DNA of 8,899 nt from a bacterium (GTDB taxonomy: Bacteria; Patescibacteriota; Minisyncoccia; Phycocordibacterales; UBA10002): NCBI GenBank assembly GCA_030648695.1, contig JAUSHG010000079.1:1-8899 (forward strand), in the 5' to 3' direction. Position numbers and translations under genes: made by a program. The stretch's first letter is position 1; every line of letters begins with the position of its first letter. Below the pieces are notes generated by a model. The model was not told where the DNA came from. It searched no databases and was given only the letters and a program-made list of their open reading frames with translations. Of this stretch, positions 1-6,251 are shown one piece after another.

Positions 1-238
1 TGGTGTCAATAATTGCCAAGGTTGAGGTAACGGAGCCGCCCGGAGAGTTGACGTAAATGTGGATGTCTTTCTTCGGGTCCTCCGACTGAAGGAACAGGAG
101 CTGGGCAATGACCAGGTTTGCGGTGTGGTCGTCTATCACACCGCCCAAAAAGATAATACTTTCTTTAAGCAGTCGCGAGTAAATGTCGTACGCGCGCTCT
201 CCGAACGTAGTTTTCTCAATAACTGTTGGTATCAACAT
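1..238 (-). CDS. clpP: ATP-dependent Clp protease proteolytic subunit, N-terminal part (cut by window edge)
   Basis: This is the serine peptidase subunit of the cytoplasmic Clp protease, which forms a barrel of two heptamers and degrades proteins delivered by a Clp ATPase. The reverse strand reads from ATG at 238 through 79 complete codons to the window edge. The start [10 protein letters not shown], then [14 protein letters not shown] (residues 13-26), IIFLGG (28-33), [15 protein letters not shown] (36-50) and the glycine-rich strand [13 protein letters not shown] (64-76) follow the ClpP family closely. The catalytic Ser (in GQAAS-type context), His and Asp lie beyond the edge and cannot be checked. 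No Shine-Dalgarno site is visible; the leader is an AAACTT word array. On the same strand trigger factor lies upstream, a common partner, but with three genes between. The family is certain; completeness is unknown. Confidence 0.96.
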   Translation of the reverse strand, partial: MLIPTVIEKTTFGERAYDIYSRLLKESIIFLGGVIDDHTANLVIAQLLFLQSEDPKKDIHIYVNSPGGSVTSTLAIIDT

Positions 239-265
239 AGTTTTAAGTTTAGAAGTTTAAAGTTT
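239..265. repeat. AGTTT word array (7-8 nt pitch) upstream of clpP
   Basis: The word AGTTT starts at 239, 246, 254 and 261, a spacing of 7, 8 and 7 nt. On the clpP strand this reads as repeated AAACT/AAACTT and forms the leader immediately before the ATG. It resembles the phased arrays at 1319-1346, 4107-4209 and 6241-6336 in pitch but not in word. Function is unknown. Confidence 0.55.
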
Positions 266-340
266 GTAAGTGAGGCAGAAAGAAAGTATAGCAGAAAATT
301 CTATTTTAGATAATACTCAAGTAAAATGTATCTTTCTTCC

Positions 341-375
341 TCCCCTCCTTTCCAAGGAGGGGATTGAGGGGTGGT
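341..375 (+). repeat. Left inverted repeat of the DUF559 unit
   Basis: The repeat holds a perfect 9-bp hairpin (CCCCTCCTT at 342-350, loop TCC, AAGGAGGGG at 354-362) followed by ATTGAGGGGTGGT. It ends three bases before the DUF559 ATG, so its G-rich tail may serve as the ribosome binding site. The reverse complement of 723-755 matches it over its whole length, apart from one substitution at the outer end and one fewer G in each of two G runs. Confidence 0.85.
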
Positions 376-378
376 ATT

Positions 379-723
379 ATGCTTTCAAATAACAAACTAG
401 AACTTAAACAAACTCGCAAACGCCTGAGGAATTCCGCGACTCCGCAGGAGGTGGTGTTATGGGCGCGCCTGCGGAGAAGCCAATTCGGATATAAATTCAA
501 AAGACAAGCAAGTATCGGAAACTATGTAGTGGATTTTTACTGTCCGGAAAAGAAACTCGCAATTGAAGTTGACGGCTCTCAACATATAGATAGTGAAGTC
601 GACAAAGAACGAACGCGGTTTCTGGAACAATCGGAGATTTCAGTGCTGCGGTTTTGGAATAACGAGGTCAATACAAATTTGGAAGGGGTACTGACCAAGA
701 TCGTACACACCCTTGAATCCTGA
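379..723 (+). CDS. DUF559 family endonuclease-like protein
   Basis: The predicted product is a 114-residue protein of the DUF559 family, which has the PD-(D/E)XK nuclease fold related to Vsr-type endonucleases; no substrate is established. Visible signature: TPQEVVLWARLR (residues 21-32), a basic F-x-x-K-F-K-R segment (36-42), Asp52 in VVDFYC, Glu63 and Asp65 in IEVDG, His69, Arg78 and the closing LRFWNNEV (90-97). These are the usual acidic and basic positions of the fold, so the enzyme looks intact and near normal length for the family. A TTG at 364 would add five residues, but the ATG at 379 matches family starts better and is preceded by a G-rich stretch. It is the only plus-strand gene among minus-strand genes, and inverted repeats abut both its start and its stop, as if gene and repeats form one unit. 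Nuclease activity is inferred. Confidence 0.9.
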   Translation: MLSNNKLELKQTRKRLRNSATPQEVVLWARLRRSQFGYKFKRQASIGNYVVDFYCPEKKLAIEVDGSQHIDSEVDKERTRFLEQSEISVLRFWNNEVNTNLEGVLTKIVHTLES

Positions 724-755
724 CCACCCTCAATCCCTCCTTGGAAAGGAGGGAA
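723..755 (-). repeat. Right inverted repeat of the DUF559 unit
   Basis: It begins at the last base of the DUF559 stop codon. It contains a perfect 8-bp hairpin (CCCTCCTT at 735-742, loop GGA, AAGGAGGG at 746-753) and is the inverted partner of 341-375. There is no T-run behind the hairpin, so it is not a standard intrinsic terminator. I see no clear target-site duplication outside the pair. Confidence 0.83.
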
Positions 756-770
756 GGGGACAAGAAACAA

Positions 771-802
771 AAAAGCCCTCCGACTTAAGTCGGAGGGCTT
801 TT
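771..802. terminator. Bidirectional intrinsic terminator between DUF559 and the cupredoxin gene
   Basis: This is a perfect 32-nt palindrome with 16-bp arms, centred between 786 and 787: AAAAGCCCTCCGACTT and its complement. Each strand has a GC-rich stem followed by TTTT, so it can stop the plus-strand DUF559 transcript and the minus-strand cupredoxin transcript that converge here. Confidence 0.9.
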
Positions 803-816
803 ATCAGACGAATTGA

Positions 817-1227
817 TTATTCAACAATTACCACACCGACCATTGTTGCGGCATTGGCATTAGTGAATCCCCATACTCCCGGAAGGGTGAAGGATACTGC
901 AAAATTCTCCCCGCGTCGTATGGACTTTGAGGCCGCTAGTCCCGGATACGCATTCTCATTGAACGACTTGTCAGTCAACGGAACGACGCGCAGGGCGGCC
1001 TTTCCGCTGTCATTCACAAACTGCACTGAATCCCCGCGGTTAATTTTGACAACCGGCGGTTTGAATCCGTAATCAGTGTACGTGACGACCACTGTTTTCT
1101 GCGCCTGTCCCGCGGCTGCAGTGATGTCCGTGCCGTCGGAAGGAAGAGCCCCTCCGCGAAGAAGCGTCACCCCAAGCACAATGACCGCGGCTGACAAAAG
1201 ACCGATTGCGATATTGGATTTCTTCAT
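817..1227 (-). CDS. Exported cupredoxin-fold protein lacking the usual copper ligands
   Basis: The 136-residue product begins with a signal peptide or signal anchor: MKK, then a hydrophobic stretch of about residues 6-23. Next come a short Gly/Ala/Asp linker and a plastocyanin-like domain from about residue 45 to the end. Domain signs are YGFKPPVVKINRGDSVQFVN (53-72), YPGL (94-97), the RRGENFAVSF strand (104-113), PGVWGF (116-121) and the terminal GVVIVE strand. In copper-binding relatives the equivalent of residues 122-124 reads H-x-H (or supplies Cys and His); here it is T-N-A. The first His region reads ALRVVP, also without His. There is no Cys or His in the whole protein. Only Met129 could correspond to a ligand. 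It is probably an extracytoplasmic structural protein on a cupredoxin scaffold, not an electron carrier. The ATG at 1227 gives a proper signal sequence. The gene stands alone between two terminators. Confidence 0.85.
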   Translation of the reverse strand: MKKSNIAIGLLSAAVIVLGVTLLRGGALPSDGTDITAAAGQAQKTVVVTYTDYGFKPPVVKINRGDSVQFVNDSGKAALRVVPLTDKSFNENAYPGLAASKSIRRGENFAVSFTLPGVWGFTNANAATMVGVVIVE

Positions 1228-1318
1228 AATTCAAAAAGTACTAATAAGTAAGACACTATTGTACCGTTAATTGCGTTTGTCCGCAGGCGCGGTTATCAAC
1301 ACCCGTCCTTACGGGGAC

Positions 1319-1346
1319 TTTTAACCGTTTACTTTTAACTTTTAAC
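1319..1346. repeat. TTTTAAC heptamer array (7-nt pitch)
   Basis: Four consecutive 7-nt units start at 1319, 1326, 1333 and 1340: TTTTAAC, CGTTTAC, TTTTAAC, TTTTAAC. The array sits between the terminator of the DUF5667 gene and the upstream region of the cupredoxin gene. Just beside it, 1302-1315 can form a small CCCGT/ACGGG hairpin. Function is unknown. Confidence 0.6.
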
Positions 1347-1380
1347 AAAAAGAACACAGCCGCTAAAAGCGGCTGTGTTC
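1347..1380 (-). terminator. Intrinsic terminator of the DUF5667 gene
   Basis: The perfect 13-bp stem GAACACAGCCGCT (1352-1364) pairs with 1368-1380 around a 3-nt loop. On the minus strand it is followed by a U-rich tract (complement of 1347-1351). It lies 42 nt past the stop codon of the 1423-2493 gene. Confidence 0.88.
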
Positions 1381-1422
1381 TCGGCTTTTTGTAAAGGATT
1401 AAAGATTTCTGGATTTTTAATA

Positions 1423-2493
1423 CTAATATCCCACCTGTACGTTAATCTTTGGTGTGACAGGTTTCACTTCAACATTCGTGTCTGCCCCCGCTTCTGCATT
1501 GGCTCCGCCGGCGCTGCTACCTGTTTGGCCGTTTACATTTCCACTTCCGGACCCGCTTCCCTGAATAGTGTCATTCGGAATCACCATGCCGTTTTGCGGG
1601 TTGTTTCCCTGCACCTCGCCCTGTACTGAACCGTTTCCGATTACTGCGGCCCCGACATTGGCGCTAGGAAGGATACGGCTTAAATCAATGCTCAGTCCTT
1701 GCGATGAAACCACGTGGAGGAGCACATGAGCTCTCGTGGCGATTCGTGTGGATTCCTGCAATGCGGCAAACGCCTCTCCATATGCTCCCGCTGTGAGGCG
1801 GGTTTCGCCGCGCTTAAGCTCGGCTTCTGCACGCGCGATTTCTACTTCAGCAGCCGCGCTTGAGGTTACCGTAAACCGGTTGCGGTTGCGGGCGATAAAG
1901 TTCTTTACCTCATCTATTGTATTGCGGGCTGCCCGCAGTTTTCCTTCCGCGGCAGCTTTGACATTCGGAGTTGAAGTGGCTCTCATCTGTCCTTCAGCAC
2001 TGATGCGTGCCTGAATGGCCACATTGGCGGCTGCCTGAGCACTTTTGCCAAGCGTCAACTCTTCATTTCCTGATGCTTCTGTGTTTCCCTCTAATTGCGT
2101 GTTGAGGTTGGAGAGAATGGTGGCATGGGCAAGCAGGGAGGTTTCAAATTTTGAAGCAAGCTGTGCGGCTGTTCCGGTTTCCCCGCGCTCTGCGAATTTT
2201 TCAATCCGCTCCTGCACACGTAGTGCATGCTCTTTGAAGTTTTCTTCTATAACTGCGCGCGTTTCCGAAGTGAGTTCTCCTTTTGCCGCAAGTCCCTCGG
2301 CTTCTTCAAGCCGGTTTTCGGCAAGTTCTATTTCATGCTCCGCCCGTGCTTTTGCTCCGAGAGTGAGGGCGGTGCTTAGTTTTTCATTGATATTGATTTT
2401 GACCGGATACAGAGTGTCTGTGGGAAGGGCAGTTTCTGCTGCAATTCCCGCTCCACCCGCGATAAGCAGGGCAATGATGATGGCTACTGGCAT
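1423..2493 (-). CDS. Exported DUF5667 domain protein
   Basis: The 356-residue protein starts with a hydrophobic export segment (residues 3-19, ending AETALPTD). The DUF5667 signature follows: LPTDTLYPVKININEKL (23-39), then ARAEHEIELAENRLEEAEGL (49-68), a helical Ala/Glu/Arg-rich region running to about residue 265. The last ~85 residues are low-complexity Gly/Ser/Asn with a Thr/Pro/Val end, like a flexible wall or surface linker. The DUF5667 role is unknown; the family recurs in candidate-phyla genomes. The export segment lacks its own positive n-region. Seven codons upstream of the ATG read YYYFKKY in frame with no ATG, GTG or TTG before a stop, so either the start is non-standard or the signal is unusual. 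A terminator follows at 1347-1380. It probably lies outside the membrane with long alpha-helical hairpins. Confidence 0.85.
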   Translation of the reverse strand: MPVAIIIALLIAGGAGIAAETALPTDTLYPVKININEKLSTALTLGAKARAEHEIELAENRLEEAEGLAAKGELTSETRAVIEENFKEHALRVQERIEKFAERGETGTAAQLASKFETSLLAHATILSNLNTQLEGNTEASGNEELTLGKSAQAAANVAIQARISAEGQMRATSTPNVKAAAEGKLRAARNTIDEVKNFIARNRNRFTVTSSAAAEVEIARAEAELKRGETRLTAGAYGEAFAALQESTRIATRAHVLLHVVSSQGLSIDLSRILPSANVGAAVIGNGSVQGEVQGNNPQNGMVIPNDTIQGSGSGSGNVNGQTGSSAGGANAEAGADTNVEVKPVTPKINVQVGY

Positions 2494-2616
2494 ATATTTT
2501 TTGAAATAATAATAGTAAAAAAGTAAATAAAGAGTTCGGCCTTACTTATGTATATACAGACGAACATGACGGACGCCCCTTACAGGAAACCGCAAAACCG
2601 GAGCAAAAAAGAGCGC

Positions 2617-2650
2617 GAAACAAGCCCCGCACCGGAGTTCGGTACGGGGC
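2617..2650 (-). terminator. Probable terminator of tig
   Basis: An 11-bp stem with one mismatch (GCCCCGCACCG at 2624-2634 with 2640-2650, loop GAGTT) is followed on the minus strand by TTGTTT, a modest U-tract. It lies 49 nt beyond the trigger factor stop codon. Confidence 0.65.
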
Positions 2651-2665
2651 CAGAGCAGGACAACT

Positions 2666-2705
2666 TAGTGTCTCTTCGTGTTTCTCTGTTCGTGTCGCTT
2701 AGTGT
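2666..2705. repeat. GTGT-word array at the 3' end of tig
   Basis: TTAGTGT, TTCGTGT, TTCGTGT and TTAGTGT recur at 10-14 nt intervals; the last copy overlaps the trigger factor stop codon. On the minus strand the words read ACACGAA/ACACTAA. It is a looser relative of the phased arrays elsewhere in the window, and significance is uncertain. Confidence 0.4.
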
Positions 2706-3742
2706 ATGCCTTCAAGGAAGGCCATCACTTTTCCTTTTACGAGCATGACCTCCACAAAGCGCCGCGCGCTTTCCATGTCGGCCTCGGGGTAGTGTTCCTT
2801 GATATGCCCCGCCTCCCGTTCAATTTCCGGCTCGGTCGCTGTGAGGTGCTCCTGTTTGGCAATGGTAAACAGCACCGCATCAAGAAGCGCACGCTCCTTT
2901 GCGTTTTTCCGCCATTCCTTGCGCAGGGTGTCGGTATCTTTTTTTATTTCCCTTAAGTAGTTTTCCCAGGAGATACCCATACGCTCTAGTTCCCCCTTGA
3001 ACTCCGCCTCCATTTTCTGCAGTTCGGTTTCAATCAGAAGTTCCGGAATGTCCCCGGAACTTTCATTGCGCAGACGCTCCAGCAGTTTGATGCGGCGTTT
3101 TTCTGTTGTCCGCTGTTTTTTCTGTATCTCCAAATCACCTTTTATTTTTGTACGCACCTCCGCAAGAGTTGCAAACGGCCCTGCCTGCGTCGAATCGGCT
3201 CCGGCAGGCAAGCCGAATTTTCCGATGTTTTCATCGGTGAGGCGGAACTCCTTGTTCCCGGTTTCTGCTTGTTGCTGTTTGTCTATTTCCGCAATAACCT
3301 CCTCCACCTCTTTTTCTGTAACTTCCGGTACTTCCTCGGGAACGCCGTTCTCCTTTTTGGCAAGGTCTTTGTAATCGGGAAGGGTGAGTTTGGGCAGGAG
3401 GGTGAGTGTTATGCGAAATACTGCCTCGTTTCCCGCGGCGAGCTTGAGGGCATCCACTTTTGGTGTGCCGATAACTTCCAATTTTTCTGTTTCAATGATT
3501 TCTCCGAGAGCGTGCTTAAGCGCGTCCATGGCCGCATCTGCAAAGAGTGCCGTTTCTCCCATTCGGGAGCGAAGCATTTCCTTCGGCACACGGCCTTTGC
3601 GGAAGCCGGGGAGTTCTGCATGCAGGGCCATGTCGCTTAGCACGTGGTCTTCATGCAGGCGGATTTCCTCCGGCGGAATGGAGAGTTCCACCAGAAATTC
3701 TGATTTGGGCAGTTTTTCTTTTTTAACAATGGTGTATTGCAT
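2699..3742 (-). CDS. tig: Trigger factor without the FKBP prolyl-isomerase domain
   Basis: Trigger factor is the ribosome-bound chaperone that shields nascent chains in the cytoplasm. The ribosome-binding domain spans about residues 1-120 and carries the signature GFRKGRVP (46-53) that docks at the tunnel exit. Arm 1 of the C-terminal chaperone domain begins at VTEKEVEEVIAEIDKQQQAE (141-160). In full-length relatives an FKBP domain of about 90 residues is inserted here. Instead this protein passes after a short linker to ATLAEVRTKIKGDLE (191-205) and the helical domain IPELLIETELQKMEAEF through to residue 347. The total is 347 residues against about 430 for the usual protein, consistent with clean loss of the isomerase domain. 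A GGGAG ribosome site lies 9 nt before the ATG at 3742. Downstream on the same strand lie DUF5667, cupredoxin and finally clpP. Confidence 0.93.
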   Translation of the reverse strand: MQYTIVKKEKLPKSEFLVELSIPPEEIRLHEDHVLSDMALHAELPGFRKGRVPKEMLRSRMGETALFADAAMDALKHALGEIIETEKLEVIGTPKVDALKLAAGNEAVFRITLTLLPKLTLPDYKDLAKKENGVPEEVPEVTEKEVEEVIAEIDKQQQAETGNKEFRLTDENIGKFGLPAGADSTQAGPFATLAEVRTKIKGDLEIQKKQRTTEKRRIKLLERLRNESSGDIPELLIETELQKMEAEFKGELERMGISWENYLREIKKDTDTLRKEWRKNAKERALLDAVLFTIAKQEHLTATEPEIEREAGHIKEHYPEADMESARRFVEVMLVKGKVMAFLEGIH

Positions 3743-3751
3743 CCTTGAATT

Positions 3752-3756
3752 CTCCC
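3752..3756 (-). promoter_or_regulatory. Shine-Dalgarno site of tig
   Basis: GGGAG on the minus strand sits 9 nt upstream of the trigger factor ATG at 3742. It is one of the few recognisable ribosome binding sites in the window and supports this start. Confidence 0.6.
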
Positions 3757-3790
3757 TTTTTTACCCGCTTCGCCGAAGTTCCAGCGAGGC

Positions 3791-3865
3791 GAGAAGGGAG
3801 TCCCCGTTAGGGGGAGGGATTTTAGAAATCCTCCGGCCTATCGGCCACCTCCTTTAGAAAGGAGG
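3791..3865. repeat. Cluster of short palindromes upstream of tig, akin to the DUF559 repeats
   Basis: Four hairpins lie side by side. They are CCCC/GGGG (3802-3813), GGAGGGATTT/AAATCCTCC with one bulge (about 3813-3834), GGCC/GGCC (3835-3846), and a perfect 8-bp CCTCCTTT/AAAGGAGG (3848-3865). The last resembles the cores of the DUF559 inverted repeats, and CACCTCCTTT equals the usual 3' end of 16S rRNA (anti-Shine-Dalgarno). No T-run follows on either strand. It may be a gene-less remnant of the same repeat family; this is inference from word similarity. Confidence 0.55.
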
Positions 3866-3870
3866 AATGA

Positions 3871-4095
3871 TTATTGAGTAAGCTCCTGATTTGTTGCAGC
3901 GTCTTGTGCCGCAGTATCAGTGAACGCCTCTTCTTCCGAGAGCTTGGCGCCCCAGAAATAGAGGCCGCCGACAATGAGAAGCAGGATAATGACAATAATG
4001 CCGATAAGCCCGCCCCAGGAGTTTTTTGGAGAAGGAGTGCTTTTGTACTCAGGGGACGTCGGAGGAGTAGTTGGTTGGGGCTGTGAATCGTCCAT
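3871..4095 (-). CDS. Small single-pass membrane protein
   Basis: This is an unrecognised 74-residue protein. Residues 1-27 are hydrophilic and rich in Pro, Ser and Thr (MDDSQPQPTTPPTSP...), residues 28-49 form one membrane helix (GGLIGIIVIILLLIVGGLYFWG), and the short acidic tail (52-74) is rich in Glu, Asp, Ala and Gln. An in-frame TTG at 4110 would add five residues, but the ATG at 4095 gives a start like that of the plus-strand protein at 8073, which has the same plan: M-D-D/E, Ser/Pro-rich segment, then a helix of Ile/Leu/Val ending in GG-x-Y/L. A weak GGTGAT site lies 9 nt before the ATG. It lies between hppA and tig on the same strand, 124 and 128 bp from each, so it could be co-transcribed with either. 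No function can be assigned. Confidence 0.72.
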   Translation of the reverse strand: MDDSQPQPTTPPTSPEYKSTPSPKNSWGGLIGIIVIILLLIVGGLYFWGAKLSEEEAFTDTAAQDAATNQELTQ

Positions 4096-4106
4096 AAATG
4101 TAATCA

Positions 4107-4209
4107 CCAATAACCAAGAGACAAGTTACAAACAATATTCAATCACACAATTTCCACGTTTTGGTTATTGGGTTTTTGGATTTGTTTGATTGTTGTGTCT
4201 TGGAGTTTG
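4107..4209. repeat. Inverted CAA/TTG word arrays (7-nt pitch) between hppA and the small membrane gene
   Basis: CAA starts at 4108, 4115, 4122 and 4129, then at 4133 and 4140, mostly a 7-nt pitch. The second arm has TTG at 4161 and 4168, then 4186, 4193, 4200 and 4207, again 7 nt. The arms face each other, and CCAATAACCA (4107-4116) is perfectly complementary to TGGTTATTGG (4162-4171). This fills nearly the whole gap. There is no GC-rich terminator stem, so the array itself may provide the only secondary structure after hppA. Confidence 0.7.
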
Positions 4210-4218
4210 GTATTTTTA

Positions 4219-6213
4219 TTATAGCAAAAACGGTATTAACAATAACGCCACAATATTGAGGATTTTAATCATAGGATTTATTGCAGGTCCGGCCGTATCT
4301 TTGTACGGGTCGCCCACCGTGTCGCCGGTGATGGCGGCCTTGTGCGCATCAGAGCCCTTGCCGCCGAAGTTTCCTTTTTCAATAAATTTCTTCGCATTGT
4401 CCCATGCGCCTCCGCCTGAAGTCATTGAAATGGCGACAAAGAGACCGGTGATGATGGAGCCGAGAAGAAGCCCGCCGAGCGCCACCGGTCCGAGGAGGAA
4501 GCCGACGATAATCGGGGCGAGCACCGGAATAAGCGCGGGAATAATCATCTCTTTGAGTGCGGCCTTGGTGACGATATCAACCGCGCGGCTGTAGTCCGGC
4601 TTTGCAGTCCCAGACATAATGCCCGGAATCTCGCGGAATTGTCGGCGCACCTCTTCAACCACGGCACCCGCGGCCTTGCCGACTGACTCCATGGAAATTG
4701 CAGCAAAATAGTAGGGGAGGAGTCCTCCGATGAACAGCCCCACAAGGACCGTCGGGTCTTCGAGCGAAAATTCAAGTGTCTTTCCGAGCTGTGTAAACTC
4801 CTGCGTGTAGGAAGAAAAGAGTACAAGCGCCGCAAGTCCTGCGGAGCCGATAGCGTACCCCTTGGTGACCGCCTTGGTGGTGTTGCCGACCGCATCAAGC
4901 GCGTCCGTTACCTCGCGCACTGCGGGAGGGAGGTTGCTCATCTCGGCAATACCTCCTGCGTTATCCGTAATCGGGCCGTAGGCGTCTATGGCAATAATAA
5001 TACCGCCGACCGAGAGCATGCTCATCGCGGCAACTGCAATACCGTAGAGTCCGGCAAAGTAATAGCTCGCCCAAATTCCCGCGACAATAGTGAGAAGCGG
5101 AAGCGCGGTGGCCTTCATGGAAATCGCAAGTCCCTGAATGACGTTGGTGCCGTGTCCTGAAAGCGATGCCTGCGCAATGGATTGTACGGGGTTGTGTCCG
5201 GTGCCCGTGTAATATTCGGTGATTGCAACCAACAGACCGGTTACGAGCAGACCTATGAGTGAGGCATAGAAGAGCGCAATCGGTTCATAGATGCCGTTTC
5301 CCGCCATCAAGCGCATGGTGACGGGATAGAACGCGATTGCAGACAGCACTCCGGACACAATGAGCCCCTTGTAAAGGGCGTTCATGATGTTTCCTGATTT
5401 TCCGAGCCGTACAAAAAAGGTGCCGATGATGGAAGCAATAATAGCAACCGCTCCGAGTGCGAGCGGATAGAGAAGCGCACCGTCAAAATTCGGGAACAAA
5501 ATACTGCCGAGTAGCATTGAGGCAATGGCGGTAACCGCATAGGTTTCAAAGAGGTCAGCGGCCATGCCTGCACAGTCGCCCACATTGTCTCCCACATTGT
5601 CCGCAATGACTGCAGGATTTCGCGGGTCGTCCTCCGGAATGCCGGCCTCCACTTTTCCGACAAGGTCAGCTCCCACGTCAGCGGCCTTGGTAAAGATGCC
5701 TCCGCCCAAACGTGCAAAGACCGAAATCAAACTGCCTCCGAATGAAAGGCCAATGAGCGCTTTGATGTCCCCTGTCAGCGCAAAAAATCCGGCAACTCCA
5801 AGGAGCGCGAGCCCCACGACAAGGAGTCCGGTGACGGATCCTCCCTGAAAGGCGAGCGCGAGCGCGGGCTTGAGCCCGATGCCTGCCGCGTGTGCTACGC
5901 GGACATTGGCGCGTACGGACACATGCATGCCGATGTAGCCGGCCACAGCAGAGAGGATGGCGCCCACAAGAAAGCCGAGCGCGGTTTGCACCCCGAGCGC
6001 AAAGTGGAGCACCACCGTAAGCGCGAGTGCGATAACGGCAATGGTTTTGTATTGTCGGTTAAGAAAGGCACGGGCTCCCTGCGCAATGGCACTTGAGATT
6101 TCCCGCATGCGCGCTGTGCCGGCATCCTTTTTAAAGATGCGCAGAGCCGTGATAATGCCGAAGAGAATGGCGAGTAACGAGCTTCCGAGAGCGAAGGTGA
6201 TGACGGGATTCAT
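4219..6213 (-). CDS. hppA: Membrane-bound proton-pumping pyrophosphatase, K+-independent type
   Basis: The enzyme hydrolyses pyrophosphate and pumps protons across the cytoplasmic membrane. The 664-residue length and about 16 membrane helices are normal. Substrate and metal motifs are all present: [11 protein letters not shown] (179-189), [19 protein letters not shown] (195-213), DNAGGIAEM (417-425), GGAWDNAKK (601-609), and [14 protein letters not shown] (630-643) near the C-terminus. At the ion-dependence position the sequence reads [10 protein letters not shown] (443-452). Lys447, with Thr450, marks the potassium-independent class, whose known members pump H+; K+-dependent enzymes have Ala there. 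The ATG at 6213 has no Shine-Dalgarno site, but a good promoter ends 9 nt upstream, so the mRNA may be nearly leaderless. It is flanked by nusA upstream and a small membrane gene downstream. In a cell with few energy pathways it could recover energy from biosynthetic pyrophosphate (inference). Confidence 0.96.
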   Translation of the reverse strand: MNPVITFALGSSLLAILFGIITALRIFKKDAGTARMREISSAIAQGARAFLNRQYKTIAVIALALTVVLHFALGVQTALGFLVGAILSAVAGYIGMHVSVRANVRVAHAAGIGLKPALALAFQGGSVTGLLVVGLALLGVAGFFALTGDIKALIGLSFGGSLISVFARLGGGIFTKAADVGADLVGKVEAGIPEDDPRNPAVIADNVGDNVGDCAGMAADLFETYAVTAIASMLLGSILFPNFDGALLYPLALGAVAIIASIIGTFFVRLGKSGNIMNALYKGLIVSGVLSAIAFYPVTMRLMAGNGIYEPIALFYASLIGLLVTGLLVAITEYYTGTGHNPVQSIAQASLSGHGTNVIQGLAISMKATALPLLTIVAGIWASYYFAGLYGIAVAAMSMLSVGGIIIAIDAYGPITDNAGGIAEMSNLPPAVREVTDALDAVGNTTKAVTKGYAIGSAGLAALVLFSSYTQEFTQLGKTLEFSLEDPTVLVGLFIGGLLPYYFAAISMESVGKAAGAVVEEVRRQFREIPGIMSGTAKPDYSRAVDIVTKAALKEMIIPALIPVLAPIIVGFLLGPVALGGLLLGSIITGLFVAISMTSGGGAWDNAKKFIEKGNFGGKGSDAHKAAITGDTVGDPYKDTAGPAINPMIKILNIVALLLIPFLL

Positions 6214-6222
6214 ACGATAAAG

Positions 6223-6251
6223 ATTATCTTATAAGAATTTTCAATTATCAA
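6223..6251 (-). promoter_or_regulatory. Promoter of hppA
   Basis: On the minus strand TTGATA (6251-6246) and GATAAT (6228-6223) are separated by exactly 17 nt, each matching the sigma-70 consensus at five of six positions. Predicted transcription start is about 6216, only a few bases before the ATG at 6213. The -35 hexamer is one unit of the TCAATT heptamer array. Confidence 0.55.

Noticed and set aside
306..500. Minus-strand open frame across the left DUF559 repeat
   Set aside because: It lies antisense to the DUF559 gene and reads through the hairpin; its composition is not protein-like and the DUF559 frame is clearly the conserved one.
713..1072. Plus-strand open frame starting in the DUF559 stop region
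   Set aside because: It crosses the right inverted repeat and a perfect terminator and is antisense to the cupredoxin-fold gene.
1228..1290. TACAAT as a promoter of the cupredoxin-fold gene (1263-1258, minus strand)
   Set aside because: There is no -35-like hexamer at 16-18 nt, and the match to consensus alone is too weak in this sequence to report.
2548..2748. Plus-strand open frame between the DUF5667 gene and tig
   Set aside because: It runs through the terminator stem, the GTGT word array and the 3' end of tig; no ribosome site or domain is visible.
5382..5717. Long alternative minus-strand frame inside hppA
   Set aside because: It is a shadow of the hppA coding sequence, whose own frame carries every pyrophosphatase motif.
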